A stretch of DNA of 64,000 nucleotides from Saprospiraceae bacterium (GTDB lineage Bacteria > Bacteroidota > Bacteroidia > Chitinophagales > Saprospiraceae): assembly GCA_016714895.1 (NCBI GenBank), contig JADKBV010000001.1:806001-870000 (forward strand). The letters are read 5' to 3'. A program made the translations under genes and the position numbers. The notes beneath the pieces were generated by a model that saw nothing but the letters and a program-made list of their open reading frames with translations, was not told where the DNA came from and did not search any database. Of this stretch, positions 35,328 through 45,900 are shown in pieces (the stretch's first letter is position 1; every line of letters begins with the position of its first letter).

Positions 35328-37592
35328 TTACTTAATCAACAAAAAGTATCCGGATTTTTGTATTATATTACCTCTGGGCTCTGTAAAATTCAGTTTATAT
35401 AGGTAGTTTCCCGCCGGAGAGTCCACTTCTCCTGATTTCCCATCCCATCCGACTTCAAACTTATCCGATTCAAAAATCATGTCTCCCCACCGGTTGTAAA
35501 CAAACATTTCATAAGATTTTATACCTCTGAAAAAACCAACCGGCAAAAATTCATCATTCAGTCCATCTTTATTGGGCGTAAATGCATCTGGCATATAAAG
35601 TGTTATCAACGGCACCACATCAATACGTTGATCTGAAGTATCACTACAACCAAATTGATTTATCACTACCTGTCTGATCGTATGAATACCTGTATCTCTC
35701 ATGGTAAAAACAGGTTCCTTTTCAAAAGAAGCTATGATATCATCGATATACCATTGACTTGAAAGGCTACCGTCAGAAATATCTGTAATGGTCACCTGGT
35801 TTGAAAAATTTGAAATACTATCCGGGCTGGCAATAAATCCGGCTTCGGGATTGGGATGAATCTGAATCACCTTTTCAAATACCTTTTTGGTTACACATCC
35901 TATCGGAGATATTATTTCTAAACTGACATCAAAGATGCCCACTTCATCAAAAGCCGCTTCCGGGGAAAACAGATTGCTGGTGTCTTTCTCCCCAAAAATC
36001 CATTGTATTTTGTAAGTTTCATCCACAGGTTTTGACAAATTATTAAACCCTATAGAAGCCGGAACACATGCTTCGGTTTCATCGGGTTGGAGTATCAACA
36101 AGGCCGGTACCGGAGACCAATTGACCGTTTGTTCCAAAGTATCTTTGCAGGCATTTTTATCTGAAATCTCAAGCTTAACTAAATTTACCCCAACTTTAGG
36201 AAGCAAAACAACGGGACTGAGTTCGGAAGATACGAGTTCTTCTTCCACATACCAACGAATAGAAGAAAGATCACCTGCTCCCGAAAATGAGGTATTGAGC
36301 AATTGAACCGGACCGGCAACACAAGTATCATATTGAAATTCAAAATCCGATCTTATTTCAGGCAAAACATCTACCCTGATTATCAATGAGTCCTTGCAAC
36401 CAACCAATTTATTTAATACCAGTTTACCAAAAAAACTTCCACGTTCGGGAATAAAAGCTTTGGTATTCCTTTGTGTCGACCGAAAAATGCTGTCCTTGAG
36501 ATTCAACTCCCAATCATAAGAATTGATGGCGGTTCCTCCCAAAGAGAGGTTTTGTAAAGCTATATTTCCGGGTTCGCAGGAACGAATGATAAAAGTGTCA
36601 TTTTGAACGATATTGGCTGCAATTCTGGGAGTGACTACTCTGGAACATTGCTGCACATTAAACTGAAAATCTCTTTGTGTCGAAGATAGTAAAATACCAT
36701 TGCGATATTCTTTTATACAAACACCTACCACAAATTGACCTGTTATCCTTGGTGTACCTGTGATAAGACCTGTCTGAGGGTTGATTATAACTACCGGGTC
36801 TCCTGCCATGGGTCTTGAAAAACTAAAACCCGGCAATAAAAAATTAACGGTATTAAAAGGAGGAAGACAATTCGCAGGAAAGGGTATGACTCCTCTGCAA
36901 TCCGTTGTATTTAATTGGCCTCCGGAACTCAATGGAGAACAAAATTCATAAACTACCTGGTCATTTTCAGTATCCGTGGCCGAATGATCAAAGGTAAGCG
37001 GTTCGTTTACACACAATATCACGGGTGGAAACCCGGTAAAAGAAGGACTATTATTACATGTTTGTTGGGCCAAGGCAGATATGGTTATCGTGAATGCTGC
37101 CCCTGCATTATCAGGATTAAATAAATTGGAGATGGTAGGATTCCTGCAACATCTCTGATAGGCTATCATATACGTATTATTAATAACCGGAAGCCAAACG
37201 GTAAACTCATAGGTTCCTTCTTCTACGCCCAGATTCGGTGGGACGATGATACAAGGGTCGTCGTTATTAGGAGGAACTGCTTTTACATCTTTTACATTAA
37301 CCTGTACCAACCTTACATAATCCCAGACATTATTTCCGATTTCTCTGTATATACCAAAACGAGCGGAAAAATCAAAATTAGCACCGTTGGATTCACTGTC
37401 CCTATACATTTTACAAATCACCCTATACTGAACACTGTCATTTGCACTGTTTTTACCCAGACAAACATACCTCATATCACCTCCGATGATGTGTCTGGAC
37501 TCGACTGTAAAGATTCCATCCAATCCCAAAAAGAAAAAAACAGCCCAAAGGACCATTTTATAATATAATATGGATTTATTCAATTTTACCAT
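35328..37592 (-). CDS. Large PKD-repeat surface protein with gliding-motility C-terminal domain, copy 1
   Basis: This paralogue of the neighbouring gene has the same layout and length. The ATG at 37592 gives MVKLNKSILYYKMVLWAVFFFLGLDG as signal; another ATG at 37556 is possible. Corresponding motifs line up with the neighbour: HIIGGDMRYVCLG, MYRDSESNGANFDFSARFG, YQRCCRNPTISNLFNPDNAGAAF, VVYEFCSPL, MAGDPVVIINPQTG, VGVCIKEYRNG, then PKD-like repeats and YMPDAFTPNKDGLNDEF with the terminal gliding-motility domain. The two genes are 20 bases apart, so they arose by tandem duplication and are probably co-transcribed after rimO, which this gene overlaps by about 17 bases. Function is unknown. Confidence 0.85.
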   Translation of the reverse strand: MVKLNKSILYYKMVLWAVFFFLGLDGIFTVESRHIIGGDMRYVCLGKNSANDSVQYRVICKMYRDSESNGANFDFSARFGIYREIGNNVWDYVRLVQVNVKDVKAVPPNNDDPCIIVPPNLGVEEGTYEFTVWLPVINNTYMIAYQRCCRNPTISNLFNPDNAGAAFTITISALAQQTCNNSPSFTGFPPVILCVNEPLTFDHSATDTENDQVVYEFCSPLSSGGQLNTTDCRGVIPFPANCLPPFNTVNFLLPGFSFSRPMAGDPVVIINPQTGLITGTPRITGQFVVGVCIKEYRNGILLSSTQRDFQFNVQQCSRVVTPRIAANIVQNDTFIIRSCEPGNIALQNLSLGGTAINSYDWELNLKDSIFRSTQRNTKAFIPERGSFFGKLVLNKLVGCKDSLIIRVDVLPEIRSDFEFQYDTCVAGPVQLLNTSFSGAGDLSSIRWYVEEELVSSELSPVVLLPKVGVNLVKLEISDKNACKDTLEQTVNWSPVPALLILQPDETEACVPASIGFNNLSKPVDETYKIQWIFGEKDTSNLFSPEAAFDEVGIFDVSLEIISPIGCVTKKVFEKVIQIHPNPEAGFIASPDSISNFSNQVTITDISDGSLSSQWYIDDIIASFEKEPVFTMRDTGIHTIRQVVINQFGCSDTSDQRIDVVPLITLYMPDAFTPNKDGLNDEFLPVGFFRGIKSYEMFVYNRWGDMIFESDKFEVGWDGKSGEVDSPAGNYLYKLNFTEPRGNIIQKSGYFLLIK

Positions 37593-38883
37593 ATAAATCA
37601 TAGTCTTCAGCATTGGTAATAGTAGCTGTAACAAATTCACCTGTTCGCAGGTAGTTGGCACTTGCATCTATCAAAACTTCGTTATCCACTTCGGGTGAAT
37701 CGTATTCTGTTCTGCCGATATAATATTCACCTTCTTTTCTGTCAATTAACACTTTGAGGGTTTTACCTACAAGCGTTTGATTTTTTTTGAAAGAAATATC
37801 CTGTTGTATTTCCATGATACGATTTGCTCTGTTTTGTTTTTCTTCCTGAGAAACGTTATCTTCCAATAAGTGGGCTGAGGTATCCTCTTCGTGAGAATAT
37901 TGAAAAACACCTACTCTTTCAAACTCCATTTCCTCAACAAATGTACATAATTCTTCAAACTCCTGTTCTGTTTCCCCCGGAAAACCTACCAGAAATGTCG
38001 TGCGTATTCGTATTTCAGGTACTATTTCCCTAGCTGACTGTATTAATTTTTTTTGTTCTTCCCTTGTCGTTTGTCTTTTCATTCTGTCCAATACGGTATC
38101 GGATGCATGTTGCAACGGAATATCGAGGTAATTACACACTTTAGGTTGTTTTGCCATGGTGTGCAATATTTCCATAGGAAACTTATTAGGGTAAGCATAA
38201 TGCAACCTGATCCATTCGATACCTTCTATTTCACAAAGGGCGTCCAATAATTCGGGCAACATTCTTTTTTTGTACAGATCCAATCCGTAATAAGTCAGTT
38301 CCTGGGCTATCAAAACCAGTTCTTTGACACCGATTCTGGCCATCTGACGTGCTTGCTCCACCAGTTTTTCAATGGGTTTTGACACGTGTTTGCCCCTCAT
38401 GAGCGGAATAGCACAAAAAGAACAGGTCCTGTTGCAACCTTCACTGATTTTGAGATATACAAAATGACCGGGTGTTGTCAGTAATTTTTCACCTACCAGA
38501 TCATGTTTATAATCAGCGTTCAATCTTGACAAAAGTCCGGGCAATTCCATCGTTCCGAAGTAAGCATCCACCTCAGGAATTTCGGTTTCCAAATCATCTT
38601 TATATCGTTGAGACAGACATCCAGTTACATATAATTTTTCGATTTCTCCTTTTGATTTTAAATCGGCATATTGCAGGATGGTATCAATAGATTCCTGTTT
38701 TGCCAAATCAATAAATCCGCAGGTATTGATCACAACTATGTTGGCTGGTTCCGGTGACTCATGAGCCACGTCAACTCCGTTAGCTGATAATTGACTCATT
38801 AAAACTTCTGAATCTGCCAGGTTTTTAGAACACCCGAGCGTAATCACATTTACCTTATCCTGTTGAATCTTTTTTGTCTTCAT
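37576..38883 (-). CDS. rimO: RimO, ribosomal protein uS12 methylthiotransferase
   Basis: RimO is a radical SAM enzyme that methylthiolates an aspartate of ribosomal protein S12. The UPF0004 domain has LGCSKNLADSE, TCGFIDLAKQESID and YVTGCLSQRY, with three Cys for one cluster. The radical SAM motif is KISEGCNRTCSFCAIP near residue 150. The TRAM domain follows at the end (KVLIDRKEGEYYIGRTEYDSPEVDNEVLI). RimO is distinguished from MiaB by the CSKN start and the length of 435. A CAAAGATA at 38900-38907 is a plausible -7 element on the minus strand. Confidence 0.95.
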   Translation of the reverse strand: MKTKKIQQDKVNVITLGCSKNLADSEVLMSQLSANGVDVAHESPEPANIVVINTCGFIDLAKQESIDTILQYADLKSKGEIEKLYVTGCLSQRYKDDLETEIPEVDAYFGTMELPGLLSRLNADYKHDLVGEKLLTTPGHFVYLKISEGCNRTCSFCAIPLMRGKHVSKPIEKLVEQARQMARIGVKELVLIAQELTYYGLDLYKKRMLPELLDALCEIEGIEWIRLHYAYPNKFPMEILHTMAKQPKVCNYLDIPLQHASDTVLDRMKRQTTREEQKKLIQSAREIVPEIRIRTTFLVGFPGETEQEFEELCTFVEEMEFERVGVFQYSHEEDTSAHLLEDNVSQEEKQNRANRIMEIQQDISFKKNQTLVGKTLKVLIDRKEGEYYIGRTEYDSPEVDNEVLIDASANYLRTGEFVTATITNAEDYDLYGKIE

Positions 38884-39050
38884 ATCCTATATAAAACGAC
38901 AAAGATATATAAAATTTGTTTAGCGGAAAGCGAGGATTTAAAGAGTCAAAAAGCAAATCCTGTCCATTATTATACATCCGGACTATAAATTCTGTATAAA
39001 TAGTTGGAAGCAGTAATTTAAAACTTTTGAAATCCGGAAGTAAATTCAAC

Positions 39051-39084
39051 AAAAAAGGCCTGCAGATTTATTTGCAGGCCTTTT
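39051..39084 (-). terminator. Terminator after sucD
   Basis: AAAAGGCCTGCA and TGCAGGCCTTTT pair perfectly with an 8-base loop and are followed on the minus strand by a T-run (the AAAAAA at 39051-39056). The sucD stop is 8 bases away. Confidence 0.92.
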
Positions 39085-39091
39085 GTATTAT

Positions 39092-39967
39092 TTAAAGTCC
39101 AAGTACTTTTCGCATGGTCTCTCCGATATCTGCCGGGGAGTGTACCACATGAATACCACATTCTGCCATTATTTTCATTTTTGCCTCCGCTGTGTCATCA
39201 TGACCTCCAACGATTGCACCGGCATGTCCCATAGTACGACCTTTCGGAGCGGTCTGACCGGCAATAAATCCAACAACCGGTTTTTTGTTTCCGGTTGATA
39301 AAATATATTTGGCCGCATTAGCTTCATAATTGCCGCCGATTTCACCAATCATGACAATACCGTCTGTTTCGGGATCTTCCATCAATAATTTAACAGCATC
39401 TTTGGTGGGAGTACCTACGATTGGATCACCACCAATACCAATAGCCGTTGAGATACCCATTCCGGCTTTTACGATCTGATCTGCTGCTTCATATGTAAGG
39501 GTTCCTGATTTTGAAACCACACCGATTCTTCCTTTTTTAAATACAAAGCCAGGCATAATACCCACTTTTGCTTCATCAGGAGTAATGATTCCCGGACAAT
39601 TAGGACCTATAAGGGTACAATCATATTTTTCAATATATGCTTTGGTTTTAACCATATCCTGTACAGGAATTCCTTCCGTAATACAAACGATAACTTTTAT
39701 ACCTGCTTCTGCTGCTTCCATGATAGCATCTGCTGCAAATCCCGGTGGAACAAAAATAATACTGGTGTTGGCTTCTGCCTGAACCACAGCGTCTCTCACA
39801 GTATTAAAAACAGGTTTGCCCAAATGTTCTGAACCTCCTTTACCGGGTGTCACTCCACCTACAACATTGGTTCCGTATTCAATCATTTGTTCTGCGTGAA
39901 AAGTTCCTTCTTTTCCTGTGAAACCCTGAACTATAATTCTGGAATTTTTATTGACTAATACACTCAT
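39092..39967 (-). CDS. sucD: Succinyl-CoA ligase alpha subunit
   Basis: SucD binds CoA and carries the phosphohistidine of succinyl-CoA synthetase in the TCA cycle. The protein of 291 residues shows VQGFTGKEGTFHAEQM near the start, GGVTPGKGGSEHLG, the CoA site VPPGFAADAI, LIGPNCPGIITPDE near 121, the SKSGTLTYEA motif near 152 and the active-site His in MGHAGAIVGG near 248. The beta subunit gene is not in the window. A CAAAACTA at 40005-40012 fits a -7 element on the minus strand. Confidence 0.95.
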   Translation of the reverse strand: MSVLVNKNSRIIVQGFTGKEGTFHAEQMIEYGTNVVGGVTPGKGGSEHLGKPVFNTVRDAVVQAEANTSIIFVPPGFAADAIMEAAEAGIKVIVCITEGIPVQDMVKTKAYIEKYDCTLIGPNCPGIITPDEAKVGIMPGFVFKKGRIGVVSKSGTLTYEAADQIVKAGMGISTAIGIGGDPIVGTPTKDAVKLLMEDPETDGIVMIGEIGGNYEANAAKYILSTGNKKPVVGFIAGQTAPKGRTMGHAGAIVGGHDDTAEAKMKIMAECGIHVVHSPADIGETMRKVLGL

Positions 39968-40052
39968 GAATAATATCTTAAATGGTCTGATTAATATGAA
40001 GCCACAAAACTAATATTTTGTGAACTGGTTTTCTAGTAAGCTGCCTGTTAAT

Positions 40053-40379
40053 TTACTTTTTTTCTTTCCTGATGAGCACAATTTCTTCATTGGGCTTATG
40101 CATCAGGTGTTTTTCCCTGGCAAACTTTTCGTGATCCGACTCCAAATCCTTTTTATCAAGTTGAGCCTGTTGGATTTTTTCTTCATACACAGACTTTTCT
40201 TCTTCCAGTTTATGTATGATTCCGGTCAGTTTATTGTATGCAAAAACATTGTACCTGTCCAGAAATAAAATCCAGACTAAAAAAAGTATACTAACCACAG
40301 AATATTTATTGATCCACGAAGAGGGCACCCCGATCCAGCGGGATAACTCTTTGATAAATCCTTTGTTTTCTTTTTCCAT
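40053..40379 (-). CDS. FtsB/DivIC-type septum formation protein
   Basis: This 108-residue single-pass membrane protein has one N-terminal transmembrane segment (VVSILFLVWILFL) followed by a coiled coil (IIHKLEEEKSVYEEKIQQAQLDKKDLES), the plan of the septum-forming FtsB/DivIC family. The end, EKFAREKHLMHKPNEEIVLIRKE, matches the family motif with ARExxxMxxPxEE. It would sit in the inner membrane and join the division complex. It lies 17 bases after enolase, as is common in Bacteroidota. Confidence 0.85.
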   Translation of the reverse strand: MEKENKGFIKELSRWIGVPSSWINKYSVVSILFLVWILFLDRYNVFAYNKLTGIIHKLEEEKSVYEEKIQQAQLDKKDLESDHEKFAREKHLMHKPNEEIVLIRKEKK

Positions 40380-40396
40380 GATGACCTTATTTGAGA

Positions 40397-41683
40397 TTAT
40401 AAATTAAAGAGCGATTTACCAGGATAGATAGCAGAATCACCTAATTCTTCTTCAATCCTGAGTAGTTGATTGTATTTAGCTATACGGTCACTTCTTGAAG
40501 CGGAACCTGTTTTGATCTGACCTGTGTTTAAGGCAACAGCCAAATCAGCAATGGTTGTATCTTCTGTTTCTCCTGAACGGTGACTCATCACGCTGGTAAA
40601 TCCGTTTCTGGTAGCGAGATTGACAGCATCTATCGTTTCTGTAAGTGAACCAATCTGATTTACTTTAATCAAAATAGAATTGGCTGCATCTGTATCGATT
40701 CCTTTTTGTAACCTTTTTGTATTGGTCACAAATAAATCGTCCCCGACAATCTGCACTTTGGATCCAATTTCTTTGGTAAGTTTTTGCCATCCTGACCAAT
40801 CATCTTCGTGCAGACCATCTTCAATCGAAATAATCGGATATCGGTTGACCCATGTTTTCCAAAATTCCACCATCTCATCTGAATCCATTTTTTTGCCTGC
40901 TGACTTATGGAAATGATATAATTTGGTCTCTTCATCATAAAATTCGGAGGCTGCTGCGTCCATAGCGATCACTATATCAATACCCGGACGATAACCAGCT
41001 ACCTCTATGGCTTTCAAAACGGTCTCTATAGCCTCTTCATTGGACTTAATATTAGGAGCAAATCCACCTTCGTCACCTACATTTGTAGAATAACCGTTTT
41101 TCTTTAATACATCTTTCAGGTGATGAAATACTTCGACACCCATTCTCAGCGCATCTCCGAACATGTCAGCACCGATTGGCATGATCATAAATTCCTGAAA
41201 GTCAATACTATTGTCAGCATGAGAACCTCCATTCAGGATGTTCATCATAGGAACCGGCAGCACGTGCGCATTAACTCCGCCGATATATCTGTACAAGGGT
41301 TGTCGGGATTCCTGGGCTGCTGCTTTGGCTACAGCCATTGAAACGCCTAAGATTGCATTTGCTCCGAGTTTGGATTTATTGTCGGTTCCGTCCATTTCCA
41401 ACATGATATCATCAATATATCTTTGTTCGAAAACTTCTTCCCCGATAAGGGCTTCTCGGATTTTATCATCAATATTATTAACAGCATTGAGCACCCCTTT
41501 TCCTAAAAAGCGTGTTTTGTCGTGGTCTCTCAATTCTACGGCTTCATATTTTCCGGTAGAAGCTCCGGAAGGAACAGCTGCCCGGCCCATAGCTCCTGAT
41601 TCCGTTAAAACTTCAACTTCAACTGTCGGATTTCCTCTGGAATCCAAAATCTCTCTTGCTCGGATATCAATAATAGCGCTCAT
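40397..41683 (-). CDS. eno: Enolase
   Basis: Enolase converts 2-phosphoglycerate to phosphoenolpyruvate. The 428-residue protein has AREILDSRGNPTVEVEV near the start, VPSGASTGKYEAVELRD, the metal site region SIEDGLHEDDWSGW near residue 290, and the signature LIKVNQIGSLTETIDA near 337 followed by SHRSGETEDTTIADLAVA. It follows carA by three bases and precedes the DivIC-like gene, so carA, eno and divIC may form an operon. Confidence 0.97.
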   Translation of the reverse strand: MSAIIDIRAREILDSRGNPTVEVEVLTESGAMGRAAVPSGASTGKYEAVELRDHDKTRFLGKGVLNAVNNIDDKIREALIGEEVFEQRYIDDIMLEMDGTDNKSKLGANAILGVSMAVAKAAAQESRQPLYRYIGGVNAHVLPVPMMNILNGGSHADNSIDFQEFMIMPIGADMFGDALRMGVEVFHHLKDVLKKNGYSTNVGDEGGFAPNIKSNEEAIETVLKAIEVAGYRPGIDIVIAMDAAASEFYDEETKLYHFHKSAGKKMDSDEMVEFWKTWVNRYPIISIEDGLHEDDWSGWQKLTKEIGSKVQIVGDDLFVTNTKRLQKGIDTDAANSILIKVNQIGSLTETIDAVNLATRNGFTSVMSHRSGETEDTTIADLAVALNTGQIKTGSASRSDRIAKYNQLLRIEEELGDSAIYPGKSLFNL

Positions 41684-41686
41684 TTT

Positions 41687-42802
41687 CTAATTATGTTTGG
41701 TTTGTTGAATCAATTGAATAAAATCATCAAATAAATATTTGGAATCATGGGGCCCGGGATTTGATTCAGGGTGATATTGAACAGAAAAACCTGGTGTTTT
41801 TTTGAGTCTGATCCCTTCTACAGTGTCATCATTCAGGTTGACATGTGTCAGTTCTACTAAATCGGACTGCAACTTCACATCCTCCATATTGACTGAAAAA
41901 CCGTGATTCTGACTGGTGACCTCACATTTTCCTGTTCTCAGGTTTTTGACCGGATGGTTTGCTCCCCGGTGACCATTATTCATTTTGTATGTATGTATTC
42001 CGGAAGCAAGAGCCAACAATTGATGGCCAAGACAAATACCAAATATCGGTTTTCCGGATTGTATCATATGTTTTACAGTTTCTACAGCATAATCCATGCT
42101 CGACGGATCACCGGGACCATTGGATAAAAAATATCCGTCAGCCTGAAAATTTTTTATATCTTCAAAAGATGTTTTGGCCGGAAAAACCTGAACAAACGCT
42201 CCCCTTTCAACCAAACTTCTCAGGATATTTTTTTTGGTTCCATAATCCATCACCGCCACGCGTACTTGAGCATCCGGATCACCAAGACTATATGATTGTT
42301 TGGTTGTAACCTTGGAAGCCAATTCCAAACCATCCATAGAAGGGATGTTTTTAAGCCGTTTTTTTAATTCCTGGATATCAAAAATTTCGGATGAAATAAT
42401 ACAATTCATCACTCCTTTTTCACGTACTTTTCGAACAATGGCACGGGTATCCACATCGTAGATACAGACGACTTTATTTTCTTCAAAATAAGTCTGAATA
42501 TCGCTGTCTGCCATCGGTCTGTTGTAATCTTTGGTAAAATTCCGGCATATCAAACCTTCAATCTGGATTTTTTCAGATTCTGTGTCCGTATTTTTAATAC
42601 CGTAATTACCTATATGTACATTGGTAGTCAAAAGGATCTGACCAAAGTAAGAAGGATCAGTAAAAATTTCCTGATACCCTGTCATTCCAGTGTTGAAACA
42701 AACTTCTCCACCTGTCGTGCCTTTGATTCCCGCTGCTTTCCCATGAAATACGGAACCGTCGTCAAACACTAAGATGGCTTCTTTGTGGGGAGATGTATCC
42801 AT
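41687..42802 (-). CDS. carA: Carbamoyl-phosphate synthase small subunit (glutaminase)
   Basis: CarA hydrolyses glutamine and passes ammonia to the large subunit for carbamoyl phosphate, used in pyrimidine and arginine synthesis. I start it at ATG 42802 (MDTSPHKEAILVFDDG); a longer TTG frame would begin inside the -7-like element CAAAGATA at 42827-42834. The N-terminal domain has TGMTGYQEIFTDPSYFGQI and the class I glutaminase domain has PIFGICLGHQLLALA with the catalytic Cys and VQYHPESNPGP with His and Glu. carB is not in this window. Confidence 0.95.
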   Translation of the reverse strand: MDTSPHKEAILVFDDGSVFHGKAAGIKGTTGGEVCFNTGMTGYQEIFTDPSYFGQILLTTNVHIGNYGIKNTDTESEKIQIEGLICRNFTKDYNRPMADSDIQTYFEENKVVCIYDVDTRAIVRKVREKGVMNCIISSEIFDIQELKKRLKNIPSMDGLELASKVTTKQSYSLGDPDAQVRVAVMDYGTKKNILRSLVERGAFVQVFPAKTSFEDIKNFQADGYFLSNGPGDPSSMDYAVETVKHMIQSGKPIFGICLGHQLLALASGIHTYKMNNGHRGANHPVKNLRTGKCEVTSQNHGFSVNMEDVKLQSDLVELTHVNLNDDTVEGIRLKKTPGFSVQYHPESNPGPHDSKYLFDDFIQLIQQTKHN

Positions 42803-42947
42803 GCCAAAATATTGGTTTATGGAGGGCAAAGATACAAACTATCCTTTCATTTAAAAACTTTACAGGCAATATATTACAAAAAAATAATATCTAAAAGGGT
42901 ACGACCTCTTCCTTCCCACACGAAAAAAAAGGTCATTTGTAAAGACA

Positions 42948-45900
42948 TTATCTTACCTGAATCCTGATTCCTCTGCTGTGACTTGAAAATTCCGGTGCAT
43001 ACATAGATTGAAGCGTGGCCAATCCGGCACTGTAAGTGCCTTTATGGACGACTTTCAGGTCATATTCAATGACAAAATCTCCTTTGGGCAAATGACCGAT
43101 AAAAAAGTGACTCGCAAGGTCTTTTATATTTTCGTAATAACCCAATCCACCCTGATATTTATGGCTGCTCAGTGTATTGGATGGTTCGAATCCGGACGGT
43201 CTGCTGTCTTTCAAATGGACATAATCCATACTTCTGTCTGAAACGATCCGCAATCTGACTCTCAGTTTATCCCCCGGCTTCAAAAGCGTATTATCGTTAA
43301 CCTCTTCAATGATTTGTCCTTTCGCCGTTTCTTTGATGACATAAAACTGTTTAAAAACCTTCAGTGGATTTCCCGTTTCAGCCTTAATTTTGTCTGAATC
43401 CTCAAAATACTGATAATAAACGGAGCCCCATGATGTCGATGTATTTGGATTGTTGACTGAGACATTGCCCAAAGATTTGTCCAATGTTTTTTCAATCCAT
43501 TCTTTTTTGACATATCCTGTTCCGGATTGGGTTTGATCAAAAATGACTTTTTCGCCAGCCAAAGTAATCAAAACCGGCTCCTTCTCTTCTACCCATTTTA
43601 TGAGTCCTCCTTTCTCACCTTCCATCAACAATCCGTAAATTGCTGCTGCCGTAGATTTTGTGGTTGACCAATGATTGCTTTGTTTATTTTTCAGTAACCA
43701 CAACTTCATTTGATCGATTGCGGTGGAAGCTGCTTTACTCTCACTGTAAAACTCAATCATTCTGCTATGTCTTTCAATAGGCAATTCGTCCCATCGGTAT
43801 CCATTGCCTACATTCCAGTATTTGCCGAGTTCGTCTTTATAAAATGATCGTTCTTCAAATGATTTGAATATTTTCTGAGCTGTTTGATCACCTTTTCTTT
43901 GCAAAACAATACCAATAAGAATCTGTGTATAGAGGTTTTGTTTCAACCATTCTTCTTTGGCTTTTTTGAAATAATAATCGTACGATTCCTGATTTTCAGC
44001 AGGCAAAGGAATCTCAGGGAAAAATGACCTTATATATAAATAATGTATTGCCAGACTTTGAACTGGAACGGGCATTTTGGAAGAAAACGAAATGCTTTTT
44101 TCTTTTTTATAATATTCGTTCGTTTCAGCATCTATATAGGCCAGAGCTTTTCTGACCAGTTCTGTGACTTCAGCATTATCTTTGGACAAAGCGCCGGTTT
44201 TCATCATCTGGCCCAATGATTCCACTACATTTTGGGTCACATAAAGATCCGCTCTTCCGTTGACAAACCATGGAAATGCACCGTCTGACATTTGCCTTTC
44301 TTTCAGCTTTTTAAACGTTTGGTCCAACTCATTTTTTAAGGTATTACTTTCAAAAAGCAAGGCTATATTTCGTTTTTGTTCTGCCTCTGTCAAACCCTGA
44401 ATCACCCAGGGTGTTTCTTCTGCCAAAGCAGATTTTAATTCCTGATTGGTAAAAAGTCTGGAAGCCAGAGCATCTTTTTCCACCGATCTCCACCTGTCAA
44501 AAACAGCATAAATTTTGGGGTTTGATTGGGCAATTTTTGAAGATACAACATTGGCAAAATACCTGTTGACGATCTGGTCGGTGCATTCAAAACCTTGTTC
44601 AACAAGATATGGCAATGACTGAATCACGTACCAAACCGGATGGCTGGTATATTCTATGGTAAATTTATGGTCAATTTTGGTTTTTGAAACATTTTCTTTA
44701 AATGTTTTGAACTCAAAATTTTTGGATTGGTTGCCATGAACGTACAGGGGCAAAGATTCTGTAACCAGAATTTTATTATTCAACACCGGGATAATGTTTT
44801 CTTCGCCATCGCTGTGTCCTTCAGTTTCTGCCCATACTGTCCATGCCAAAGAACCAAAATAATCTTCAGGTACTACAATTTCCCACTCAAATAAAGAAGA
44901 GGCATTTGCTGAAAGGATGGTTGTCGATAAAACCGGCGTTTTGATAAATTCTGAGGTAACGTCTTTTCCGGAAACGATATCTGTTAATTTACACTTTATC
45001 GTTGCTGTCAACTGCGTGTTTTCCGTATTCACAACTTTGGCATTCAGCATCATTTTGTCTGAAGTTCTGACAAATCTCGGTGCATTCGGAAATACCATTA
45101 CTTTTTTGTAGGTAGTGACAAGTCTTTCGTCATATCCGGTTTGCATAACCTTAGTATGCGCAAAAGTCAAAAGTTTCCACCGCGTCAATGCTTCATTCAT
45201 GGTGAAAGAAACCCTGACATTTCCCAAACTATCCGTTTTGATCTGTGGAAAAAAGAATACGGTTTCATTCAGATTTTTACGGATGGAAGGTGGGGATGCT
45301 GGATCTTTTAGGGCTGCCGTTCCTCCATCGGCCATTTTTTGTTTTGTTTCTTCAAAACCCTCATTATCAGCATTTTCCGCAGAAATTACCATAGAAGGCT
45401 CTGCTGCTTTGGATGCCCTTTCATCCATATCATAACTACGCTGAACCATCACCGGTGGACCGTACATGTATTGGTAGATCTGAATACCGGTGATAGAAGG
45501 ATATTCATAAGATGTACCTCCTTCGTATGTAACCTGATTCCAATCATAATGAAGATATGTGGCCGGAGCCTGAGCAAAACCAAATGGGATTAAATATAAC
45601 CGGCTGTAATCTTTTTGGTAATACGACGATCTCCATGTATTAGATTCAAAAACATCCAGAGAAGCATCATACATAGTCATCAATACTTCTGCCATGACGG
45701 CTTCTTTTTTCGACCCGGATACAACCAAAACGTATTCTTCTTTAGTACCCGGATACAATTTATCGCGAAAACTTTCAAAACGAATGTCCAATTCTTTATT
45801 GGTATAAGGCACATCCAGATCAATCGTCTCTGTAAAGTATCTGTTTTTATACACATAAGATACTGCCAATTGTAAGCCGCCTCTGTGTTTTTCTTCAACA

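Noticed and set aside
41238..41690. 150-codon open frame on the + strand
   Set aside because: It is a shadow of enolase in another frame, and enolase is unambiguous.
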